Below are positions 47,871 through 59,850 of a DNA stretch of 64,000 nt, one piece after another. A program made the position numbers and the translations under genes. Below the pieces are notes generated by a model. The model saw only the letters and a program-made list of their open reading frames with translations. It made no database searches and was not told the DNA's origin. The stretch is from Aphrocallistes beatrix (taxonomy: Eukaryota; Porifera; Hexactinellida; Sceptrulophora; Aphrocallistidae). The stretch is from positions 3,929,925 through 3,993,924 of the forward strand of contig OY725488.1 in NCBI GenBank assembly GCA_963281255.1. The letters run 5' to 3'. The stretch's first letter is position 1, and every line of letters begins with the position of its first letter.

Positions 47871-49172
47871 CTACGGGCGTTCAATAAGTTCTGATCAGTA
47901 CACTGTAAACATTTAAAATACACAATAAACAAGTTGTTAATGTTTTATTTTTTCAAAATACTCCTCATGATTATTGATACAGCGTTGTAAACGTTCTAAC
48001 CATTGTTCAAATACTTTTTTATAGTCCTCTGGAGGTATAAGGTTTAGATACTGGAAAATCGCCGAACCCAGTGCTGCATTTGTGTCGAAATGGCGGCCAG
48101 AAAGGTACTCTTTTAGCTTCGGGAATAAATAAAAGTCACAAGGAGCTAGGTCTGGACTGTAGGGTGGATGCTCAAGCTCAACCATCCCCATGCTTGTAAT
48201 TTTGGCTTTGACCTGCTTGGTTTTGTGAGGGCGGGAATTATCGTGCAATAATTTTAACTCCTTCGCTCCAGTACTAGGTCTTCGTTTAAAAAGGCTTTGT
48301 CCTTGTCCTTTTGGAGCTATTATCTGAGCAATTGGGTCATATCCATCGAAGAATATACAGTACATCACCTTGGATGACCTGAAATCGGGCCTAGGGATCA
48401 TTGGTGGATCTGAGTGTCTCTCCTTCCACACCTTGTTCGCTTCTTTAGATGGTGTGCTATACTGTACCCACGTTTCATGACCAGTCACTACTTCAAATAA
48501 ACGGCGAGGGTCAGCTCCTTTATACAATTTTAAGAGGTTTCGGCAACATCTTACCCTGGTTGCCATTTGGGCCATTGTTAAGCAATGAGGGACCCATCGG
48601 GCACAAACCTTTGATAGATTTAGTGTTGACTTTAGAATGTGATCAACACTTCCCGTTGAGATCCCAATAATATGAACTAACTCTTTAACAGTGATATGAG
48701 GATCTGAATCAACGAGTTCCTTAATAGCACTGGAATACTTGGGGACAACCGCCGTAACAGGTGCTCCAGCCCGAGGGTCATCTTCCACAGACTCCCTACC
48801 TGCTCTAAAGCGCTGGACCCATCGTCTGACTCCAGGATAAGATAGAGCACCTTTCATAACATAGACTTGCACCAAGTCAACATGTATATCGTGCGCAGAT
48901 TTCCCGAGCAGAGTACGAATCTTAACGTATGATCTCTGCTCAATATAAGAATTCTTCTTTGATGACGCCATAATTGATTAGTATGCAAAATCGGTTTTAC
49001 AAAATAATGTGTAAATCAATAAGTATATGGAATATCAAGATGAAGTAAAAACTGACTTTTAGGTAATTGATAAAATAAACATATTTTATGAGCGAATTAT
49101 GGTACTTGTACAATATAGTCATGTTATAGTCATGTTATCTCTTAATGATCAGAACTTATTGAACGCCCGTAG
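47871..49172 (-). mobile_element. Mariner element, 1,302 bp, complete in structure
   Basis: The TIRs ctacgggcgttcaataag are perfectly inverted over about 27 bp, with TA duplicated (47869-47870, 49173-49174). It carries one open transposase frame on the minus strand. The size is canonical for mariner. Confidence 0.95.
47937..48971 (-). CDS. Mariner transposase, open but probably inactive
   Basis: 344 codons, uninterrupted from ATG 48971 to the stop. The N-terminus has the helix-turn-helix DNA-binding region (residues about 5-110, with RRWVQRFRAGRESVEDDPRAG); WVPHCLT is at 126-132. The catalytic triad should be D,D34D. The second and third Asp are present, in LLHDNSRPH (D244) and YSPDLAPCD (D279), 34 residues apart. 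The first motif, normally GDE, reads VTGHETWV, so H165 replaces the catalytic Asp. The span from 165 to 244 is about 14 residues shorter than in Mos1-like enzymes, and the usual TVTG-like segment after PKGQGQ is missing, consistent with an in-frame deletion. The protein may still bind its TIRs. Confidence 0.92.
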   Translation of the reverse strand: MASSKKNSYIEQRSYVKIRTLLGKSAHDIHVDLVQVYVMKGALSYPGVRRWVQRFRAGRESVEDDPRAGAPVTAVVPKYSSAIKELVDSDPHITVKELVHIIGISTGSVDHILKSTLNLSKVCARWVPHCLTMAQMATRVRCCRNLLKLYKGADPRRLFEVVTGHETWVQYSTPSKEANKVWKERHSDPPMIPRPDFRSSKVMYCIFFDGYDPIAQIIAPKGQGQSLFKRRPSTGAKELKLLHDNSRPHKTKQVKAKITSMGMVELEHPPYSPDLAPCDFYLFPKLKEYLSGRHFDTNAALGSAIFQYLNLIPPEDYKKVFEQWLERLQRCINNHEEYFEKIKH

Positions 49173-49174
49173 TA

Positions 49175-51569
49175 TATGTCTTAACTTTATTAGATAATGA
49201 ACAGTTGAATACAGTGGAAAAAGCTTTGTAGAATGTCAAACGGTGACGTACTGGATGTGCAAAATGCCTCAAAGTATACAATGTTCTAGTTGCATAGTAG
49301 CACATGCCAAATGATTAAGATTAGTACGGGAAGAGCCAGAATAAATTTGTAAAATTTCTGCTGAGGGTTCAGATACATCGTCGTTAAAATGATTATTCTT
49401 CTCTACCCAATTCACATTGAACATATTGCAAACATTGATGAATTTCAAGAACTCAACAATTTGGTTCCTACATTGTTTTTTTTTGCATGCTATAGCTAAC
49501 TGTCCGACTGAAGTTGACTCATGGGAAACCTTAAGGGCCAAATTTATATTTTGCCTTCCCAAGCTGATAGTCAGTAGGCTTTCGATGTTAATTTGGGCCA
49601 CTTTTGAATGAATTGCATTTATCCAAATTAAATAAGGTTCTTATGCACATGTTTTCGGAGTAATGAGGATTGCATTCACTAAATTGTGGAAAGCTAAACA
49701 CTTTCGAAGTCCTTTAAATTCAGTCAATTGTTTCTAACAAACTTGAGTATAGTCATGATTCAAGAATAATTATATTACTTAAGTCTTAAGAAACCACTCA
49801 CCTTTGAAATCTTGTTGTTTTGGTAGTCTTCACAGGTCTTGGAATAGCTTGACACCATTTTACGAAGTGCACCATATTTTGGTAAATTAAAAAACTTCAT
49901 GAAGTGTTCTACTCCTCTGTAATTGGAAGTATAACCAGGCGCGACACAAGACATCTCGTCCAAATATTAATTCATGCAATTAGTGTTGTCAAATGAGCCA
50001 TTATAGATGAATAATAGAAATAATACAATAAAACAATACTTAAGTATAATACACTAGTGTTGTATGTGAAGTAAATATAAATATTGTGGTTACATAATAT
50101 TTTTAAAATGATATTTAATCAACCTATGAACATAAAATATGTTGTAATTATATAGTTGATAATAACTGTATTTATTTAGCGGTTTTAGGATTGAATATAC
50201 TAAGCAATCCATAGTACTTTTTTGGTGACTGCCATGGCCTTAGTACTTGTATATTGAATGCTATGGATGGATATATGAAGTTGGTGAGAATCAAATCTAC
50301 TATAAATAACACAATATGGATTTGATCTTAGTAGAATCTAGTCAATATGTACATTATGGGTAATATAATGGAGTTATCCATACCTTACTGCATATAAGGC
50401 TTCACAGTAACTTGCGGATTTTGGACTAGGGATGCGGTAGAAGATGGTTGAACTAATACATGAGCTGCCTTAAATCATTAACCACGCACAATAGAGCTTA
50501 GGAATGTATTGCCAGCATAGATAAATATGGTGTCACAGTACATATATATTGGTTGTTAAAATTTAGATTAGTCATCATATAATTGTGCAACAGGTTATAT
50601 TTGTGACAAATTTAGTGATTTTCAGAGACTAATACGTTGAAAACAATTCGAAATTTAATCTTTTCCATTTTGATGATAGAGTTGGTGTGTTTGGACACAA
50701 TCACATAAAATCAATTTCACGAGGAATGCACCCAAAGTATCTAGTCATAAATTCGGTTGTTCAATAATTGTTTGTAAACTTTTACCTAATTTAAAATGGG
50801 TCCATTGTTTGAATTCCAATACTAAAGATAATATTTCTCTAATTTAGAACCATTCTTGCATTTTTGAGATATTTCTCCTAAGAAACTTATATGTTGCTCT
50901 TTCTGGATAATGCTCATTCCATACTTATTCGAAATTCCCTAATCTCGAATCTTTAGTAAAAGTATAACAAATAGGGATTTATTATATTAAAAAGATATTC
51001 ATGCTTAAAAAGACCACCATCATCTCCTTTGCAAAATGATCTGTTTCTATTTTTGAAGAAATCCCTCCAAAGTAATTGTTAGTCGTAACGTCACTCCGAT
51101 ATAATTACAATGAAATTATTCTCATTTATTCCAATCTCTATTAGATCTTTTTTAAAAAAGTTTGTTTATTGTAATATATAAACAAGCGATATTTGCAATC
51201 ACATTTCGTCGAATCAAAAACGACCAAAATGATTATAACTTTATTTTGATAAAATGTCATTTACACAAATCCCTGAATATTTATACATTTATTATTGATT
51301 GTAAACACAACCTCATCGAAACAAAATCTTGATGAATTTAAATTTTTTTCTAAGAAATTATTTCTATTTTATCATATATTTATTGTTTACACTTTAATTA
51401 ATAAGCGGAAACGGTCAAAAACTACAGCACATTTTCACAAATTCCCATGCTACTATTCACAAAGTATTTGACAGATTAGTTTAGACTGTTCATTACTTCA
51501 TTGTTATGAATTCCATTTTTGTCTGTGCTAACCTTTCCGTAACTTTAATATTACAACTATTCGTCATAG
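49175..51569. other. Intron sequence with two unassigned minus-strand frames
   Basis: Minus-strand frames of 110 codons (49269-49601, with NLALKVSHESTSVGQLAIA) and 62 codons (49775-49963) look protein-like in composition and could be exons of a decayed transposase; I do not recognise the family. 50390-50640 is a solo arm of the repeat at 26270-27975. The rest is featureless AT-rich DNA. Confidence 0.35.
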
Positions 51570-51980
51570 GTGGAAGTTCAGAAGCATTGGAAAGAAGAAT
51601 TATGCAATATTTTGTTAGAATCTCGTAAGAAGGGCAAGCGGTATAACATCATTTTTATTGCAGAAGGTGCTATAGATGAAGACAATAATAGTTTAGAACC
51701 ATATGCAATTAAAAATTGTATTGATGATTGTTTACATTATGATACGCGAATCACTGTATTGGGTCACGTTCAACGCGGAGGGAGGCCTTCTGCTTATGAC
51801 AGAATTTATAGTTCACGACTTGGCTCTGAAGCTGCAATGTTTGCTCATCGGACTGAAGGTTATCAAAAACCAATAATAGTTGCAGTGAAAGGGAATGAAA
51901 TAATTCACCTTCCTCTGTTTGAAACGATTCAGAAGACAATTGCAGTAACTGAAGCTATTCAAAATCGAGATTATTTAAAG
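51570..51980 (+). CDS. PFK: 6-phosphofructokinase, coding exon 3
   Basis: 137 codons, phase 0 at both ends (AG 51568-51569, GT 51981). The exon continues after FLPE with a Trp-containing helix (HWKEELCNILLESRKKG), then NIIFIAEGAIDEDNN (the AEGA Glu contacts fructose 6-phosphate). DTRITVLGHVQRGGRPSAYD follows, giving the conserved Arg and His of the substrate site; then RLGSEAAMFA, and a LPLFETIQKTIAVTEAIQNRDY segment near the end of the N-terminal half. The C-terminal regulatory half typical of animal PFKs must lie beyond 64000: no further PFK exon appears in the window. The family assignment is secure. The linker after FLPE is a little shorter than in vertebrates. Confidence 0.94.
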
Positions 51981-53203
51981 GTACTTCGATTTATACTTGT
52001 ATTCTTAGGATTATACTCATTGGAAGTGCTTCTGATGCTAAGATACTATTAGATCTATGATCCAATATGTGGTATAATACGCACACTAGTAAATTATTGT
52101 AGGTTTTCTTAAAGCATCCTGGATTTCCTCTATCAAAGGATATTAAGGATACTAACTTGAATTTATGAGGCTTTAAAAGAGGGGGAAGGTACTTTTAGGC
52201 GCACAGTAGGGTGGTGGGGTGAAATAATCTGCTGATTGTGTCTAGCCAAGTTTGTTTACTTTCAGTCTTATTTTTTATTATTGATTTTCACGTAAAACCA
52301 TGCTAGGAATAGGTTTATACAAAACATTTAGAAATTTAAAATGGAAAGTTGATTTGTAAATTGGATAGCCAAGAAGTACAATTGTTACAAGCGCGCTTCG
52401 CTTGCTTGCGCTGCGCGACTGATGGACACTTTGTGTCTTCCGGAGGCGCCATTTGGGCGCTTGGGGTCACATTGATTATTTATGAGGAAGGAAACATCTC
52501 TAGATATGTCTGTCTTACTGTTATAATCAATATCACTCGAAAAATCATCAAATTTATAATTTTTTTGATGCTTAACGATAACGTCATAACTGAGTGATGA
52601 GTCATCATCTTTTGATGATAGTTGTATCATTTGTGAGATATATTAATGTGCACATTCTATTAAAATTCCAGCCTTCTATCACTTAATGTAACTGAGTTAA
52701 GGTAAAAAAGGTGAGGTTTCTGATTGTAAAAAGGTGACAATGACGTCATAATTTCCTGATGAGTGAGTTTTTCGTCTGAGGTCAGGGGCCTTATTCACTA
52801 AACATCTTAAACACAAACTAAGTAAAACTTAGTTTTACTGGGAAAATAAGCATGAACTAAGTATTTCCATTCCTTAGTTTTCATAATCTAAGTTGGTATT
52901 CACCAAACAAAATTAAGTACAAATACTTAGTTTTTACTTAGTTTAAGTACAATACTTAGTTTTGGGTAAAACTGTGTACAAAACTAATTATCAAACTAAG
53001 TATTTTAATACTTAGTTTAAATTTTAAGTTGGTATTCACGAAGTCAAACTAGTAAAAATACTTTGTTTTCATAAGTTTGAGTACAATACTTAGTTATATA
53101 TAGTACTTAGTTTACTTAGTTTTTTATGTTAATTTATGTATTTTTGTAAGTCTTAGTCTGCGGTGACTTAACTTTAAAAATCAAAAATTATGTTTGCTTA
53201 ATG

Positions 53204-53935
53204 CAGTGTTTCTCAACCTTTTTCTTCTCGCGGCACCCTTTCTAAACTTATACCTTTCAGCGGCACCCCATAATTTGACTTAGGGGCAGGCCAATGAACA
53301 AATGATATTAAAAGTGGAGATTGATTTGAATTATTACGGCTTTATTATACACCAACTAATTAATAACCTAGGAAATTATTGTGAATATTGTGTAATAAAT
53401 TATTCCAGAGGATTGTCAGAGGACAATCATCAAATTCAACATTGACAATGGTATCAATAGAAAATAAAATAAAGCAGTATGTAAGTGTGATAAGGCCTGC
53501 AGCACCCCTAGAGCAGTGTTTCTCAAACTGGGGGTCGCGAGATACAATTCATCTTTGAAAGTACACCTCGATGTTTACTCAAATTTATTATCAAGTTCTG
53601 ATTCAAGTTTATTCTTCACTCCTTTTAGTTAAAAGTGTAAAAGATAAACTAGTTTATCTCATTTCAATAGATACGCCTTGAGTTTATTCTTTTCACCTAC
53701 GTTGTAATTACCCGACTTCTTGATTAAATAGTCAAAGTAATTAACCAATCTCATTAATACATTATATTAAACATAGTATAAGTAATAATTATTTGACTCT
53801 ATTTGATTAAATAAATGTGCAGTGAAAAATTAGGGTCGTTAATTCATTTGACAATTGTTAGGGGGGTCGCCAGGGAAAAAGTTTGAGAACCACTGCCCTA
53901 GAGGAAGCAAATGGCACCCCGGTTGAGAATCACTG
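53204..53935. mobile_element. hAT-type MITE, outer
   Basis: The TIRs cagtgtttctcaacc and, inverted, cagtgattctcaacc are flanked by a perfect 8-bp TSD gcttaatg (53196-53203, 53936-53943). Net length is about 342 bp without the inner element and its TSD. It contains the cggcacccc motif near both ends. Confidence 0.9.
53514..53895. mobile_element. hAT-type MITE, inner, 382 bp
   Basis: The TIRs cagtgtttctcaaactgg and, inverted, cagtggttctcaaacttt are flanked by a perfect 8-bp TSD ccctagag (53506-53513, 53896-53903). It is inserted in the outer hAT MITE and is a related but distinct family. Confidence 0.9.
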
Positions 53936-54258
53936 GCTTAATGTTTATTCTTATTTTGGATTTGGTATTTCTGCTTGAACATAGTAATACTCATGGTCAT
54001 AACTGCATATTGAAACATTTAGTTTCACTTTCATTATTATTCCGAACACTCACTCTAATTACACATTCAGTACACATGTCATACTGATAGATTTACGTAA
54101 ATTCAAAGATGATTTGATTAACAAGGATATTTTTGATTTAATAACTATAATTGCTATTGCAATTACCAAATATATAAGCAGAAATAATATAAATTCTTGA
54201 CATCGTAAGCTCATTTAATTGTTGGAAATAAAACCAAAAGACTATCACGAACTACAAG

Positions 54259-54796
54259 CATGTCTACCATTAAAAATCAGCAAAGAACTTTTCAAACGAT
54301 GAAATTACTACCTTAGTGGATTTAGTATTGGAAAATAAGTCAAAACTCTTTGGCGCTTTCATGTTCGAAACTAACCTCATGTGACAAAGAAGCACTCTGG
54401 GAGGATATTACTTGTACTATTTCGCGAGATCATGGAACCATTTTGAGCAAGGATGATGTGTATAAAAAATGGTCCAACGTCCTAGTTAAGTATAAGTCAA
54501 TTATTTGTGACAAATTATCAGCAGCAAAAAAGACAGGTGGTGGACCCGAAGACGCTGAACTGACAGAAATGGAACTTAAAGTCTATCAAGGGAAAAAATG
54601 TTTTGAAGGGATAACTGGCAACCTAGATATTTCCATGATGCCATCTAATAGCCATCGTATTGAGATGTTCTCCAGTCCGGTTGCAGTTCGGTTTCAACCC
54701 TGTTATGTACAAACTGCTAGCTCAGAATTGATGGAACTTGACATCCATCCTCCAAGGAAGAGAAAGTTAAGTGATGAAAATAATCTTTCTTACTGA
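54259..54796 (+). pseudogene. Harbinger Myb/SANT-like protein, one frameshift
   Basis: The domain start (FSNDEITTLVDLVLENKSKL, about 54293-54350) is in one frame. The rest, from about 54358, is in another: SCDKEALWEDITCTISRDHG, ILSKDDVYKKWSNVLVKYKS (helix 3, W conserved), then a linker and a basic PPRKRKLSDE near the stop at 54796. A single indel near 54355 explains this. Myb/SANT proteins of this type help import the Harbinger transposase and bind the element ends. Better preserved than the copy at 15720. Confidence 0.72.
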
Positions 54797-55705
54797 ATGG
54801 AGAATTTCCTGACCACTTGTCGTAAAATCATGGGATTCAATTTCAATATACGAAATATTGAAAGATCGACCTTGATCCGATACATAACGAAATTATTTAC
54901 AGCATGAATGAGAAATACGTAATAACTAAGTATTTACTTAGTTAAGTACAAGTATTAGTTTAAGTTTAAGTATAAGAAGTTAAGTGAATAAGGCCACAAC
55001 TTAGTGGAGCCATATCCACAAGACTCCCACATGCCAAAAATCAACTTTCTGTGCCTTTCATTTTCTTCAATCAATTCGTTTATTTATATATATATATATA
55101 TATATTTATTTATTTATTTATAAGAGTAAGTAGTTTATCAAATTATTGTACAACGAGCCGTTTTTTGAGGAACTTTGGCAATTTTATCACCTGTTTTATA
55201 TCTTTACAAGAGCGCTTCGCTTGCTTGCGCTGTGTGGCTGGCGGACACAAAGTGTACGCCGGAGGCGCCATGCGGGCGCCTGGGGTCACATTGATTAAAT
55301 AATAAGGGAGATAACATCTCTAAATTGGTCTGTCCTACTGTTATAATCGATATCGCACGAAAAATCCCCAAATTTGTCAATTTTAAAAATTTTGATGCGT
55401 AATGAATACGTCATAACAAAGTGATGAGTCATTATTTTTTTATGATAGTTGCATCATATGTGAGGTATATTAATATACACATTCTATTAAAATCTCAGCC
55501 TTCTATCACCTAAATGTCTGAGTTATAGTCGAAAAACTGAAATTTCTAATTATATAAAAAGTGACAATGACGTCATAATTCCATGATGAGTCGACATTTT
55601 CGTCTGTGCTCAGAACTTACTGGAGCCATAGCCAAAAGACTCCTAAATGCCAAAAGTCAGCTTTCTACCCCTTGCAGTTTCGTCAATCAATTCTTTACAG
55701 ATATA

Positions 55706-56038
55706 CAGTGGAACCTCCGTAATCCGACACCTCTGTAATCCGAGACCTCGCTATTCCGGAATCCGACGGTTTAATGTTTTTCCAGTAATGCAAATTCGAC
55801 CTGTATAATCCGACAATGTTTTCGTCTATCAAAAAATGTCGGATTATGGAGGGGTTACTTTACCTCTTTGATCAGACAAATTATTCGTCTGTCAAATATT
55901 GTTCGGATTGTGGAGGTTATTTTACCTCTATAATCCGACATTTTGCTGATTTTCCACAAATGTCGGATTATGAGGTTACTCGATAATCCGACATTTTTTT
56001 CGTCTCCCATTGAATGTCGGATTATGGAGGTTCCACTG
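55706..56038. mobile_element. Pogo-type MITE, 333 bp
   Basis: The TIRs cagtggaacctccgtaatcc and, inverted, cagtggaacctccataatcc resemble Tigger/pogo ends. The interior has several tgtcggattatggaggtt repeats. TA lies on the left; the right flank is tgta. Confidence 0.83.
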
Positions 56039-56056
56039 TGTATATATATATACATT

Positions 56057-56833
56057 CAGGGTGACACATAAGTTCTGTTACAAGCTTCATTAGGTATAAA
56101 ATTTCTTATACTCAAACGATCTTAGTTATTATGGTCCTTAGATATTAGATTGTAATTCGAATATCCTCAATGATTTCAAAAGATTTTTCAATTCTATGAC
56201 TTAGAAATGTGTTTTGTATGGTGAGTTTTGAGTTAAAAAAATGTGTCCTTGCACGCAGCGAAAATGGTGAATTAAGGCCCACTGCTTTTCAAGTTATCTT
56301 CCCAGAGTCTTCAAATTCTAGGAAAAATTAGCTCACACATTTTCCTCGAACACTCTAAATTTGTAGAGATATAAGATGTTCAGATCAGTCCATTTTGAAG
56401 ACCAATTGGATTAGATTATTTTCTGTTGTGAAAAAAAATGCCATTTTGGGGAATTTTGCAAAATGTACCTGATTTGAACTGCAATGAATAACTTTTTCTC
56501 GTTTCTGATAATCAATTCAGTGGATTTATGAAATATTTATATGGCGAATGAAAGGTCTCTGGTGCTAAATCGTCATGGGACATCGATTATGAAGACATTT
56601 TTTACAGAAGCAGTGGGCCCTGATTCGCGATTTTCGCTGCGTGCCAGGACACATTTTTTTTTCTCAAAATTCACCATACAAAACACATTTCTAAGTCATA
56701 GAATCGAAAAATCTCTTAAAATCATTAAAAATATTCGAATTACAATCTCTAAGGACCATAATAACTAAGATCGTTTGAGTATAAGAAATTTTATACCTAA
56801 TGAAGTTTGTAACAGAAATTATGTGTCACCCTG
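56057..56833. mobile_element. Long-TIR palindromic element, second copy
   Basis: Begins cagggtgacacataag; ends, inverted, with the same. Arms of about 150 bp align with those of 3534-4688 (shared tcttatactcaaac and gttttgtatggtgag). TA follows on the right. Confidence 0.78.
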
Positions 56834-56939
56834 TATATACATACATATATACACATTAATCGAATTTTAATAGTAAGGATAATCAATCATTCATTTTAAG
56901 TATCACAAGGAATCTTACTTTCAACCAGTTGTTTAGAAA

Positions 56940-57335
56940 TATATTGAAATTTTCATTGGAATGTTGACACATTCTTGGGTTGCTAAGGAAATGTAATTTG
57001 ACTAATTTAGATTATATCTTGAAATTTGCAAATACTACACGCCAATAAATGGTACCATCAGGTAAGCAATAGGCGACTTCTTATTCACAATAACACACTT
57101 TATCTCTCTTAATTCGACAGTTATGCAGTTATCGGACAATTTATAATTTTGGACATACATGGTAAATTGGTCTATAAATGTAATAATATTATATTTAGAG
57201 ATATAGAGTGTATTTTTGGTTGTCTATTTTTTGGGATCTAGAATTGCAAATTTCGAAAAACTGTCCAAATTAGTCAAACTACATTTCCCCAGCAACGCAG
57301 AAATGTGTTAATATTCCGATGAAAATTTCATATCT
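56940..57335. repeat. Inverted repeat, arms about 90 bp
   Basis: 56940-57032 mirrors 57245-57335 (ttgctaaggaaatgtaattt against acatttccccagcaac, imperfect). Confidence 0.5.
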
Positions 57336-57394
57336 ATATCTATATCTTTATATTCTTAAACAACTGACCCATATGGATGCATAAGATAATTGGA

Positions 57395-58030
57395 CATTGT
57401 TTTTGACCTCTTTGCATATTAGATAATGCAAAGGTTTAGAGGATTTACTATGAAATCCCTTCAAAATAGATCTCAGAGTTCATTTTTATATTATTCATAA
57501 AATAGCCGGTTTAATGGCGGATATTTGCGATATTTGCATTAGTGATAAAATTCTGATCATTTTTAAAAGAAGTTTTTCAGATCCGACCATTGGTTCTTGA
57601 GTTATGACTAGGTAAGGTTCGGCATAATGCCTCTCAGTTCCCGAAATTGTCATATTTTAAAAACTATTGTGGATATATAATACACCAAATTATTAAATTA
57701 TTTGTATACATGGTGAAAACGTTTTGAAATTGTCAATCATTGATTTGCCTGAGATAATTTAGTTTTTAACTTAAATTGGTTTGCATCTATAGAATCTAGC
57801 ACCCTTCTAGTATGGAAATCAACTCTATTTATCCCGCTAAGATATTATTTTGCGAAATTTTTGAAATATTAGATTAAACAATCAATAAAAATGGTTATTC
57901 ATACTGTGTAGAAAAAGATTTGAACGCAAAATTATTTGAAAGTTTGGGCCTTAGATCTTCAATAATCGGTCAAAATTCCCCATTTAGGGTGCAAAAATAG
58001 ATATCTCTATTTCAGTCAATATAATCAAAA
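57395..58030 (+). repeat. Diverged fragment of TTAA element 'L'
   Basis: It shares blocks such as gatccgaccattggttcttg and aaggttcggcataatgcctc with 7010-7080 and 28930-29010. The ends are lost. Confidence 0.55.
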
Positions 58031-59850
58031 TTCTTATTTCTCAATTGCAAATACTATATATATTATAACAATAGGATTTTTTTGTATGTTTGTCCGAATT
58101 GTTTGAAGAATTGTCAGTCAATAAAATACGAAAATTGCATGTAAGTGTCAAATGATGAATTTACGATTAAGTTCGAAGATCTAAGCGACATTTTCACACC
58201 TCTGCAAAATAAAAGGAGAACAATTTTCACACCTTTTCTATACAATACTATGTACGGCTTCACTTTCATAATATAAAGAATTGTACGACACTATTTTAGG
58301 CGGTCATTGCTATTAATACTTCAAAGCAATACTTATATAAATGTCTCAACTATATTATAGTGTATAGCAATACGAGGTTTTGTGTATATCTTCACACATT
58401 TATATACATATTTTCACACCATTTGATGAATTTTAAAAAAATCGCTAGAGACTAGCTTCCAATGTTTGACATGAGGTTTTAAGGGTGTAGATTTAGAATA
58501 TTGTATTTTCAGATCAATATAATAAATTATTTGTTTATTTTTGTTTACAATAGATACATAAAGTAAACAAATTCCAAAAATAGGCTAGAGACCGCTTCCA
58601 ATGGTTAACATGGAGCTTTCAGGGGCGTAGATTTCGACTATCATATTTTCAGGTCTGTATTTTAAATTGTTTACTTTTGTGTACAGTAGATGCATAAAGT
58701 AAACAAATGTCAAAAGGTTGATGGAAACAAGCGTTTTAAGGTTGACTAGGAGGTAGGGGGTTAGGGTAAATTTCGAATATTATATTTTTTAAAAATCTTA
58801 ATTTATTTTTTACTTTTGTTTACAATCGATGCATAAAGTACACATCTCAGAAATATGCTCAAAACAAGCTTTCAATGGTTAACATGGGATTTTGGAGGTG
58901 TATTTTTCGAAAATCACAAGGGAAGGTGGTTATTCCCGGCTTAACTTCTTCTTCCCCTGAGCTACTGATGAATCTGCTGATGGCAACTGACAGTCGAGGC
59001 AGAGCATTCGGAGTGCACATTCGAGCTTATAACTCGGCTCTAGCGTTCGCTTCACTCGGCGTTAATCTCGATAAAGTGTTAGCTAGCGCTAGGTGCGGGA
59101 TGTACACATTACTTATCCATGGAGGTGTGCATCATTACATTGGGCTGCTGATTCCTCGAGCGGGAGAAGTTGCTTCATTTGCACAAATTTACATTCATGA
59201 TGGTACTCCTGAGGGAGAGCTGGAATCGCTAGCGACACCTTGGAGATGCGAGTCTCTTCGAACTGCGACTGCAGCTGAACCTACTGCTGACGTAAACCCC
59301 TAGGTCTCTTACTTCAGACAAGGTGTTGATATGATGAAAGACAAGGGAGAAGTGGATGTTAGGATGATCATCAGAGCTGATGGTGCACCAGACCCGAGAC
59401 GTTAAAACGCTCCAACTGCTCCAGAAATAGCAGTCATAATGCCTGGAGATGGCTATACTGAAGGTGTGGCTACCAGGGATATAGTCCTGCATGCACGTAC
59501 TGGAGGTTTAAAGCGTATCACTGAAACCAATTGTGCATACGATAGCCTCCATTTAGTATTATTGTTTCCTTCAGGAGATAACGGTTGGCACCTGGCCATT
59601 CCCACAGTAGAGGGAAAGGCTGTGTCACTGCAATGGAATTCTGTCCTCACCGCCTGATGGTGAGGAGCTCGCTGAGCTATCTGCATCTCTTTGGCAGACT
59701 GTTCCACCAGTATATCGTAGACATATACGCTAAGGTTGATCAACAAAGGTTGAACTACATAAAGTTAAACCAAGAAAAGATCATAGTGGATCTGTACAAA
59801 GGTTTGGCTGATGATGTATCTGCAGGTACGTCCGCGTCCATCCTATAACG

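Larger units (their letters stand above)
39433..51569 (+). other. PFK intron 2, about 12.1 kb
   Basis: GT (39433) to AG (51568-51569), phase 0. Transposons within it are listed separately. 39433-40019, 41770-42607, 43079-43870, 44805-45180 and 45225-45506 show nothing I recognise. Confidence 0.88.
52786..54995 (+). mobile_element. PIF/Harbinger-type element, 2.2 kb
   Basis: The TIRs ggggccttattcactaa and, inverted, ggccttattcacttaa belong to the same class as at 3676 and 15112. The subterminal zones are filled with aagtacaatacttagttt-like repeats. The host sequence on both sides is the GC-headed repeat; the TSD is degenerate (tca/aca). It encodes a Myb/SANT-like protein (54259-54796) and carries a two-level hAT nest at 53204-53935. 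No transposase remains. Confidence 0.75.
52385..55102 (+). repeat. GC-headed repeat copy, interrupted by a Harbinger element
   Basis: Head gcgcttcgcttgcttgcgct at 52390; body with gatgagtcatcat; then the Harbinger insertion 52786-54995. It resumes with acttagtggagccatatcc and tail cttcaatcaattcgttta plus a TA run (55085-55102). Confidence 0.72.
55205..56870 (+). repeat. GC-headed repeat, best-preserved copy, with two MITEs in its TA tract
   Basis: Head gcgcttcgcttgcttgcgct at 55210; hairpin ggcggac/gtacgcc; body; tail caatcaattctttacag at about 55684-55700; then TA tracts broken by MITEs at 55706-56038 and 56057-56833. The end motif aatcgaattttaatagtaag is at about 56859-56878. Confidence 0.75.

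Noticed and set aside
48449..48670. 73-codon plus-strand frame within the mariner
   Set aside because: Antisense shadow of the transposase.
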